The notes under the pieces were generated by a model. That model ran no database searches. It saw only the letters and a program-made list of their open reading frames with translations, and had not been told where the DNA came from. DNA of 64,000 bases from an uncultured Clostridia bacterium (lineage in GTDB: Bacteria; Bacillota; Clostridia; TANB77; CAG-508). The DNA is taken from the NCBI GenBank assembly GCA_934129785.1, contig CAKOWW010000001.1, positions 1 through 64,000 of the forward strand. Reading direction: 5' to 3'. Shown here in pieces: positions 53,877 through 61,030 of the stretch. Made by a program: the position numbers and the translations under genes. Each line of letters begins with the position of its first letter. The stretch's first letter is position 1.

Positions 53877-54635
53877 ATGAAATTAATATCATGGAATGTA
53901 AACGGAATACGAGCATGTATAACAAAAGGATTCAAAGAATTCTTTAAAACAGCAAATGCAGACATATTCTGTATACAAGAAACAAAATGTCAAAAAGGAC
54001 AAGTAGAATTAGAATTTGAAGGATATAAAAGCTATTGGAACAGCGCAGAAAAGAAAGGATATTCAGGAACAGCAATATTCACAAAAAAAGAACCACTAAA
54101 TGTAACATATGGAATCGGAATAGAAGAACATGACAAAGAAGGAAGAGTAATAACACTAGAATACGAGAAATTCTACATGGTAAATATATATACACCAAAT
54201 TCAAAAAGAGAATTAGAGAGACTAGAATATAGACAAATATGGGAAGATGAAATAAGAAAATACTTATTAAAATTAAATGAAACAAAACCAGTAATAATGT
54301 GTGGAGACTTAAATGTAGCACACGAGGAAATAGACTTAAAAAATCCAAAAACAAATCATAGAAGTGCAGGTTTTACAGATGAAGAAAGAAATAAAATGAC
54401 AGAACTTTTACAAGCAGGTTTTATAGACAGTTTTAGATATTTATATCCAACACAAGAAAATATTTATAGTTGGTGGTCATATATGAGAAAAGCAAGAGAA
54501 AAAAATGTAGGGTGGAGAATAGACTATTTTATAGTATCAAAAGACATAGAAAGCAAAATAAAAGAAGCTAGAATAGATACCGACATTTTAGGAAGTGATC
54601 ACTGCCCAGTGGAATTAGAAATAGATATAAAATAA
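53877..54635 (+). CDS. xth: Exodeoxyribonuclease III / AP endonuclease
   Basis: A 252-residue Exo III family enzyme that incises abasic sites and trims 3' ends in base-excision repair. Motifs: WNVNGIRA (Asn), FCIQETKCQKGQVE (metal-binding Glu), VNIYTPNS (Tyr), CGDLNVAHEEIDL (Asp and Asn), GWRIDYFIVS and LGSDHCPVELE (Asp-His pair). Length is standard. AGAAGGAA precedes the ATG. It is followed after 21 bp by the permease gene, and both may be one transcript. Confidence 0.95.
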   Translation: MKLISWNVNGIRACITKGFKEFFKTANADIFCIQETKCQKGQVELEFEGYKSYWNSAEKKGYSGTAIFTKKEPLNVTYGIGIEEHDKEGRVITLEYEKFYMVNIYTPNSKRELERLEYRQIWEDEIRKYLLKLNETKPVIMCGDLNVAHEEIDLKNPKTNHRSAGFTDEERNKMTELLQAGFIDSFRYLYPTQENIYSWWSYMRKAREKNVGWRIDYFIVSKDIESKIKEARIDTDILGSDHCPVELEIDIK

Positions 54636-54656
54636 TAAAGAATGGAGAAAAATAAA

Positions 54657-55796
54657 ATGAGCGAAATAAAAAATCATTGGAAAAAATGGATATACTGGTT
54701 TATGTTAGGAGTAGCTATAATAGTAGTATACAAGGCATTAGATAATTTTGGAAATATAATGGGAGAAGTAGGAAAATTTTTTGATATATTAGGACCATTT
54801 TTAGTAGGAATATTAATTTCATATTTGCTTTACATACCATGTAAAAAAACAGAAGAGGCATATACAAGTTCAAAAAGCAAATTAATAAGAAAAAAAGCAA
54901 GAACATTAAGCATAATAACAGTTTATATAATAGTTGTATTATTAATAATGATACTAATAAACTTTATATTGCCAGTTGTAATAGAAAGTATTACAGAACT
55001 ATTTAATAATCTTCAATGGTATGTAGATACAGCAATTCATAAATATAATGCACTTCCAGAAGACTCAATGCTAAAAGGAGAAATAGTGCAAGAACTAATA
55101 ACAAATGTACAAAATATTAATTTAAAAAAATATCTTAATTTAGATAATATATTAGGATATTTAATGGGAGCAATAAATGCTGTAACAAGTGTGTTTAATA
55201 TATTTGTGGCAGTTATTGTATCAATATATATATTATCAGAAAGAACACAAATTATAAAATCATTAAAGAAATTTGTGTCAGCAATGTTTAAAGACAAAAC
55301 ATATAAAAACATAGATAAATATTTTAATAATTCAAATGAAATATTTTTCAAATTTGTAGCAAGTCAATTTTTAGATGCTGTTGTAGTAGGATTTTTAACA
55401 ACAATAGCAATGACAATAATGAAAATAAAATTTGCTCCATTACTAGGATTTATGATAGGATTATTTAATATGATACCATACATAGGAGCAATAATTGCAG
55501 TAGTAATAGCAGGCTTGATAACATTAATAACAGGTGGATTATCTCAAGCAATATGGATGTTTATAGTTGTAATAATATTGCAACAAATAGATGCAAACAT
55601 AATAAACCCGAAAATAATAGGACAATCATTAAAAATAAGTCCTTTACTTGTAATATTTGCTGTAACTGTTGGGGGAGCTTATTTTGGAATATTAGGAATG
55701 TTTTTAGCTGTGCCAGTTATGGCTGTTATAAAAATTGTAATAGAAGATCTTGTTGATATGAAACTAGCCGAAAAACAAAAAGAAATTACTAGATAA
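54657..55796 (+). CDS. AI-2E family transporter (PerM/YdbI type)
   Basis: A 379-residue integral membrane protein with the family pattern of about eight helices: two near the start (17-37, 45-64), ILGPFLVGILISYLLYIPC, an extracellular hydrophilic loop, and a conserved C-terminal half including FFKFVASQFLDAVVVGF, PLLGFMIGLFNMIPYIGAIIAVV and PKIIGQSLKISPLLVIFAVTVGGAYFGILGMFLAVPVMAV. Named for AI-2 export by TqsA, but most members have other or unknown substrates. ATG 54642 has no ribosome-binding site, whereas ATG 54657 has GGAG 9 bases upstream, so it is preferred. Confidence 0.9.
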   Translation: MSEIKNHWKKWIYWFMLGVAIIVVYKALDNFGNIMGEVGKFFDILGPFLVGILISYLLYIPCKKTEEAYTSSKSKLIRKKARTLSIITVYIIVVLLIMILINFILPVVIESITELFNNLQWYVDTAIHKYNALPEDSMLKGEIVQELITNVQNINLKKYLNLDNILGYLMGAINAVTSVFNIFVAVIVSIYILSERTQIIKSLKKFVSAMFKDKTYKNIDKYFNNSNEIFFKFVASQFLDAVVVGFLTTIAMTIMKIKFAPLLGFMIGLFNMIPYIGAIIAVVIAGLITLITGGLSQAIWMFIVVIILQQIDANIINPKIIGQSLKISPLLVIFAVTVGGAYFGILGMFLAVPVMAVIKIVIEDLVDMKLAEKQKEITR

Positions 55797-55815
55797 TGGT
55801 TATGAGAAAATTTTC

Positions 55816-56006
55816 AAAAGAACTCCTTGATATATAAGCTTTTCATTTCATTCCTCGGTTTATTACAAAATTTAAGAAATTCTAAATTGCTTTATGGGTC
55901 CTTTCCACTATCGTGAACTCTTACCATAAAACTGCATAGAATTTCTAAAATTTTTCCATGCACATTCGTCATTTCATTCAAAGCTTATATATCAAGGATT
56001 TCTTTG
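55816..56006. mobile_element. MITE-like repeat, copy 1
   Basis: A 190-bp non-coding element with terminal inverted repeats (TCCTTGATATATAAGCTTT left, AAAGCTTATATATCAAGGA right). Internal complementary pairs AGAAATTCTA / TAGAATTTCT and TTTATGG / CCATAAA give a long hairpin with a CAC...GTG tip. It contains no reading frame and shares about 90% identity with copy 2 at 56,741. Confidence 0.8.
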
Positions 56007-56063
56007 CATTAATAATAAACTATTAACTATGAACAAAAGGAAAATATTGAATATAAAATAGTC

Positions 56064-56092
56064 TTTACAACTATAAAACTTTATAGTATAAT
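56064..56092 (+). promoter_or_regulatory. Promoter of the small efflux-type gene
   Basis: TTTACA (56064-56069), a 17-bp spacer and TATAAT (56087-56092). Confidence 0.75.
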
Positions 56093-56127
56093 GAGCCCTG
56101 TAAAATAAGAAAACAAGGAGAATAAAC

Positions 56128-56619
56128 ATGTTAAAAAAATATATATTAGTATTTTTAATTTCAATGGTGCCATTAATAGAACTAAGAGGAGCAGTACCAG
56201 TAGGACTAAGCACATTATGGGGAGAGCCAATGCAATTACTTCCTTTATATGCAATATGCATAATAGGAAATATGCTACCAGTTCCAATAATTTTCTTCTT
56301 TGCAAGAAAGGTATTAGAATGGGGAGCAAATAAAAAATACATAGGAAAATTCTTCACATTTTGTTTAGAAAAAGGTGAAAAAGGTGGAAAAAAACTACAA
56401 GAAAAAGCAGGAAAAGGACTATATTGGGCATTATTCCTATTTGTAGGTATTCCATTGCCAGGAACAGGTGCTTGGACAGGAACTTTAGCAGCAAGCCTAT
56501 TAGATATGGATTTCAAAAAAAGTATTATAGCAGTAATGGCTGGAGTAGTACTAGCAGGAATAATAATGGGACTAGCATCAATGGGACTATTTGGAGCAGT
56601 TGGAGCAATTTTTAGTTAA
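56128..56619 (+). CDS. Small multidrug-export-type membrane protein
   Basis: A 163-residue membrane protein of the Sm_multidrug_ex family (COG2426). Motifs: PLIELRGAVPVGLSTL near the start, a membrane helix GNMLPVPIIFFFA, a cytoplasmic basic loop (about 70-95, KKYIGKFFTFCLEKGEKGGKK) and GIPLPGTGAWTGTLAASLLDMD in the second half. The name comes from weak homology; a drug substrate is not shown. ATG 56128 has AAGGAG upstream. It has its own promoter and terminator, and the MITE-like copies lie on either side. Confidence 0.8.
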   Translation: MLKKYILVFLISMVPLIELRGAVPVGLSTLWGEPMQLLPLYAICIIGNMLPVPIIFFFARKVLEWGANKKYIGKFFTFCLEKGEKGGKKLQEKAGKGLYWALFLFVGIPLPGTGAWTGTLAASLLDMDFKKSIIAVMAGVVLAGIIMGLASMGLFGAVGAIFS

Positions 56620-56638
56620 TAATTAGAAGTAAAAATAG

Positions 56639-56708
56639 ATGTCTTGAAGTGAACCTAAATTATTAGATAAAAAGTTTAATAATTTTGGTTCGCTTCAAGA
56701 TATTTTTT
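56639..56708 (+). terminator. Terminator of the small efflux-type gene
   Basis: A long stem (TGTCTTGAAGTGAACC... paired with ...GGTTCGCTTCAAGATA) with a short apical loop and T6. Confidence 0.9.
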
Positions 56709-56740
56709 GTTGCTAGATAATGGGTTAAAAAAAGCAATAG

Positions 56741-56926
56741 AAATCCTTGATATATAAGCTTTTCATTACATGACTCGGCTTATTATAAAATTTAAGAAAT
56801 TCTAAATTGTTTTATGGGTCCTTTCCACTAAAAGTGAACTCTTACCATAAAACTGCATAGAATTTCTAAAATTTTTCCATGCACATTCGTCATTTCATTT
56901 AAAGCTTATATATCAAGGATTTTTTT
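56741..56926. mobile_element. MITE-like repeat, copy 2
   Basis: Same orientation and structure as copy 1, with perfect 22-bp terminal inverted repeats at 56741-56762 and 56901-56922. The inner tip reads CACTAAAAGTG instead of CACTATCGTG, so the stem is kept while the loop varies. No reading frame. Confidence 0.85.
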
Positions 56927-56985
56927 GTATTAATAACACCCACCCTTGACCAGTAACATTTTTTTGTAAAAAACTCGCTAAACTA

Positions 56986-57015
56986 TTGACATGTGTAGAA
57001 AAAATATGATATCAT
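56986..57015 (+). promoter_or_regulatory. Promoter of rpoBC
   Basis: TTGACA (56986-56991), an 18-bp spacer and TATCAT (57010-57015). rpoB starts about 240 bp downstream. Confidence 0.7.
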
Positions 57016-57021
57016 ATTGTA

Positions 57022-57257
57022 GATTAAAATATAGTATGGGAAACTATACGAAAAACGAATTTAAATCAAGCAATTTTTGCAAAACAAACATAAGTTAAAA
57101 AGTTAAAAGAAGAGGAATTAAATATAAGGAGCCCTAAGGAAAGAGCTTGTAAGAGCAGACAAGCAAAATCCAAAGACAAGCAAATTATATTTAAGAAGGA
57201 CTTCTTTTAGAAAAATAAATTTCAATCTGCTTAAAAATTTTTTATGAGGTGATTTTT
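57022..57257 (+). promoter_or_regulatory. Long rpoBC mRNA leader
   Basis: About 235 bases between the promoter and rpoB with no reading frame. It contains AAGAA GGAC TTCTT followed by TTTT at about 57,193-57,210, a possible attenuator, and purine-rich stretches. No ribosomal-protein binding motif was recognised. Confidence 0.45.
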
Positions 57258-60200
57258 TTGAAAATTAAAGAAGTGAAATACGAGAAAGCCTCTCGTAAAG
57301 ATTTCGCAAAAGTTGGCGACTATATCGAAATGCCAAACCTAATCAAAGTCCAAAAAGACTCATATGACTGGTTCATAGAAGAAGGATTAGGAGAAGTACT
57401 AAAAGATATATCACCAATTGAAGACTACTCAGGCAATTTAGTTCTAGAATTTTTCGACTATTACATGGAAGAGAAAACAAAATATTCAGTAGAAGAAGCA
57501 AAAGAAAGAGATGCAACATACTCTACAAGATTACACGTAAAAGTAAGATTAATAAACCGTGAAACAGGTGAAATCAAAGAACAAGAAATCTACTTAGGAG
57601 ACTTCCCACTAATGACAGATAGTGGAACATTTGTAATCAATGGAGCAGAAAGAGTTGTAGTAAGCCAATTAGTACGTTCACCAGGATGCTACTATGCAGA
57701 AGAATTTGATACAAAAACAGGAAAGAAAACATATACATCAACAGTAATGCCATTGCGTGGAGCATGGTTAGAATACGAAACAGATGGAAACGACATATTC
57801 TGGGCGCGTGTTGACAGAACAAGAAAAGTACCTGTAACAACAGTATTAAGAGCAATTGGTCTAACAACAGACAGCCAAATGTTAGAACTATTTGGTGAAG
57901 AAGAAATGTTAAAAGCAACATTAAACAAAGACACAATAAAAGACCAAGATGAAGCCTTAATAGAAATATACAAAAAATTAAGACCAGGAGAATTACCAAC
58001 AGTAGAAGCTGCAAGAAACCTATTTAATGGATTATTCTATGACAATAGAAGATATGACTTAGCAAAAGTAGGAAGATACAAATTCAATCAAAAACTAGCA
58101 TTAGCTGGAAGAATAGAAGGAAAAGTATCTGCAAAAGACATAATTGACAGCGAAACAGGAGAAGTATTAGTACAAGCAGGAGAAGTAATCTCAGAAGAAA
58201 CAGCAGAAAACATTCAAAATGCTGGAATCAATGTAGTAGATATAACAATGGGAGACAAAACAATAAGAATAATAGGAAATGCAACATGCAATATCCACAA
58301 AGTATTACCAACAGTTGATTTAAGCAAATTACATATAAAAGAATTAGTAAACTACAATGTACTTAAAAATATAGTAGACAATACAGAAGAAAAAGACTTA
58401 GTAAAGGCATTAGAAGAAAGAATGGAAGAATTAATTCCAAAACACATAACAACAGAAGACATGATAGCATCAATAAACTATCTATTTAACCTATCACATG
58501 GATTAGGAAAACCAGATGATATCGACCACTTAGCAAACCGTAGAATTAGATGTGTTGGAGAATTATTACAAAACCAATTCAGAATTGGATTAACAAGACT
58601 TGAAAGAGTAGTTCGTGAAAGAATGACAATTCAAGACTTAGATGTTGTAACACCACAAACATTAATAAACACAAAACCAATAACATCAGCAATAAGAGAA
58701 TTCTTTGGAAGCTCTCAATTATCACAATTCATGGATCAAACAAACCCACTATCAGAACTAACACATAAAAGAAGAATATCAGCATTAGGACCTGGTGGAT
58801 TAACAAGAGAAAGAGCAGGATTCGAAGTACGTGACGTTCACTATACACACTATGGTAGACTATGTCCAATCGAATCACCAGAAGGACCAAACATTGGACT
58901 TATATCAGCACTTTCATCATTTGCAAGCATAAATGAATATGGATTTATCGAAACACCATATAGAAAAATAGATCCAGAAACACATAAACTAACAGATATA
59001 GTAGAATATATGAGTGCAGATGTAGAAGATAACTACATAATAGCACAAGCTTCTGAACCAGTAGATGAAGAAGGAAGATTTGTAAATCCACGCGTAAGAG
59101 TTAGATTTAGAAATGAAGTAATAGAAGTTGACAGTGATAAAGTACAATATGTAGATGTATCACCAAAACAATTAGTATCAATAGCAGCAGCAATGATACC
59201 ATTCTTAGAGCATGATGATGCAAAAAGAGCGCTAATGGGTGCCAACATGCAACGTCAAGCAGTGCCACTTATGATTACAGAAAGTCCAATAGTAGGAACA
59301 GGAATAGAATATAGAGCAGCAAAAGACTCTGGAATATTAGTTCTAGCAGAAGACGATGGAGTAATCGAAAAAGTTACTGGTGATTACATTACAGTAAAAT
59401 ATAAAAATGGAAAAACAGTAACACACAAATTACGTAAATTTAAAAGAACAAATGGTGGAACATGTATAAACCAAAAACCAATAGTTAAAAAAGGTGAAAA
59501 AGTTAAAAAAGGTGATGCAATCGCTGATGGACCATCAACAAAAAACGGAGAAATGGCACTTGGTAAAAACGTATTAGTAGCATTCTCAACATGGGAAGGA
59601 TACAACTACGAAGATGCTATATTAATAAATGAAAAACTAGTAAAAGAAGATGTATTTACATCAATTCATATTGAAGAATATGACTGTGAATGTAGAGACA
59701 CAAAACTAGGAGCAGAAGAAATAACAAGAGACATACCAAACATTGGAGATGACTCATTAAAAGACCTAGATGAAAACGGAATAATAAGAATTGGTGCAGA
59801 AGTAAGACCAGGAGATATCCTAGTTGGAAAAGTAACACCAAAAGGAGAAACAGAACTAACAGCTGAAGAAAGATTATTAAGAGCAATCTTTGGAGAAAAA
59901 GCTAGAGAAGTAAGAGATACATCATTAAGAGTACCACATGGAGAAGCAGGAACAATAGTAGATGTAAAAATATTCACTAGAGAAAATTCAGATGAATTAG
60001 GACCTGGAGTAAACCAAATAATTAGATGTTACATAGCAACAAAAAGAAAAATATCAGTTGGAGATAAAATGGCAGGACGTCATGGAAATAAAGGTGTTAT
60101 ATCAAGAGTATTACCAGAAGAAGATATGCCATTTATGCCAGATGGAACACCAATAGACATATTATTAAATCCATTAGGTGTGCCATCACGTATGAACTTA

Positions 60201-60965
60201 GGTCAAGTTCTAGAAGTTCACTTAGGTGGAGCTGCAAAAGCATTAGGCTGGAAAGTATCAACACCAGTATTTGACGGAGCAACAGAGGAAGATGTAAGAG
60301 AATTACTAGCACAAGCAGGAATGAGTGAAGATGGAAAAACAATTCTTTATGATGGAAGAACTGGAGATCCATTTGATAAACCAATTACAGTTGGTGTAAT
60401 GTATATGTTAAAACTACATCACTTAGTAGATGATAAGATCCATGCTCGTTCAACAGGACCATACTCATTAGTAACACAACAACCACTAGGAGGAAAAGCA
60501 CAATTTGGTGGACAACGTTTTGGAGAAATGGAAGTTTGGGCATTAGAGGCATATGGTGCTGCATACACACTACAAGAAATGTTAACTGTAAAATCAGATG
60601 ATGTTGTAGGACGTGTAAAAACATATGAAGCAATAGTAAAAGGTGAAAATATACCAGAACCAGGAGTTCCAGAAAGCTTCAAAGTACTAGTAAAAGAACT
60701 ACAATCATTAGGATTAGATGTTCGTTTATATTCAGAAGACAACAAAGAATTAGAACTAAAAGAAAATGTTGAAGAAGGAATTGAATATGATCCAGAAAAA
60801 GATAAAAAAGTATTATCTGAAGAACATGTAATAGAAGAAGGCGACTTAGATGGATACAGTGAAGAAACTGAAGATGATACATTACTAGAAGATGAAGCAT
60901 TACCAGAAGAAGATAGTGATGAACTATTTGAAGCCCTAGATGATGAAGATGATGAGATTTTATAA
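57258..60965 (+). CDS. rpoB: RNA polymerase beta subunit
   Basis: A 1,235-residue beta subunit of the core RNA polymerase. Rifampicin region FFGSSQLSQFMDQTNPLSELTHKRRISALGPGG (quoted in part) has the wild-type residues of rifampicin-sensitive enzymes. Other features: GRLCPIESPEGPNIGLI, KRNGGTC-type lid region, GDKMAGRHGNKGVIS, and the C-terminal GGKAQFGGQRFGEMEVWALEAYGA. The C-terminus carries an acidic tail of about 70 residues (many Glu/Asp, ending EDDEIL). Starts at TTG 57258, since AGGTGA lies 5 bases upstream and GTG 57249 overlaps it. No rplJ or rplL lies upstream in the window. Confidence 0.97.
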   Translation: MKIKEVKYEKASRKDFAKVGDYIEMPNLIKVQKDSYDWFIEEGLGEVLKDISPIEDYSGNLVLEFFDYYMEEKTKYSVEEAKERDATYSTRLHVKVRLINRETGEIKEQEIYLGDFPLMTDSGTFVINGAERVVVSQLVRSPGCYYAEEFDTKTGKKTYTSTVMPLRGAWLEYETDGNDIFWARVDRTRKVPVTTVLRAIGLTTDSQMLELFGEEEMLKATLNKDTIKDQDEALIEIYKKLRPGELPTVEAARNLFNGLFYDNRRYDLAKVGRYKFNQKLALAGRIEGKVSAKDIIDSETGEVLVQAGEVISEETAENIQNAGINVVDITMGDKTIRIIGNATCNIHKVLPTVDLSKLHIKELVNYNVLKNIVDNTEEKDLVKALEERMEELIPKHITTEDMIASINYLFNLSHGLGKPDDIDHLANRRIRCVGELLQNQFRIGLTRLERVVRERMTIQDLDVVTPQTLINTKPITSAIREFFGSSQLSQFMDQTNPLSELTHKRRISALGPGGLTRERAGFEVRDVHYTHYGRLCPIESPEGPNIGLISALSSFASINEYGFIETPYRKIDPETHKLTDIVEYMSADVEDNYIIAQASEPVDEEGRFVNPRVRVRFRNEVIEVDSDKVQYVDVSPKQLVSIAAAMIPFLEHDDAKRALMGANMQRQAVPLMITESPIVGTGIEYRAAKDSGILVLAEDDGVIEKVTGDYITVKYKNGKTVTHKLRKFKRTNGGTCINQKPIVKKGEKVKKGDAIADGPSTKNGEMALGKNVLVAFSTWEGYNYEDAILINEKLVKEDVFTSIHIEEYDCECRDTKLGAEEITRDIPNIGDDSLKDLDENGIIRIGAEVRPGDILVGKVTPKGETELTAEERLLRAIFGEKAREVRDTSLRVPHGEAGTIVDVKIFTRENSDELGPGVNQIIRCYIATKRKISVGDKMAGRHGNKGVISRVLPEEDMPFMPDGTPIDILLNPLGVPSRMNLGQVLEVHLGGAAKALGWKVSTPVFDGATEEDVRELLAQAGMSEDGKTILYDGRTGDPFDKPITVGVMYMLKLHHLVDDKIHARSTGPYSLVTQQPLGGKAQFGGQRFGEMEVWALEAYGAAYTLQEMLTVKSDDVVGRVKTYEAIVKGENIPEPGVPESFKVLVKELQSLGLDVRLYSEDNKELELKENVEEGIEYDPEKDKKVLSEEHVIEEGDLDGYSEETEDDTLLEDEALPEEDSDELFEALDDEDDEIL

Positions 60966-60977
60966 AAAATAAAGTTA

Positions 60978-61012
60978 GCAAAAGAAATGCTAATTAAAGG
61001 TATTTCTTTTGC
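60978..61012 (+). other. Hairpin between rpoB and rpoC
   Basis: GCAAAAGAAAT stem (60978-60990 / 61000-61012) of 13 bp with one G-T pair and a 9-base loop. No T tract follows, so it is more likely an RNA-processing or stability element than a terminator. Confidence 0.5.
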
Positions 61013-61030
61013 GACATAGGAGGAAAATAA

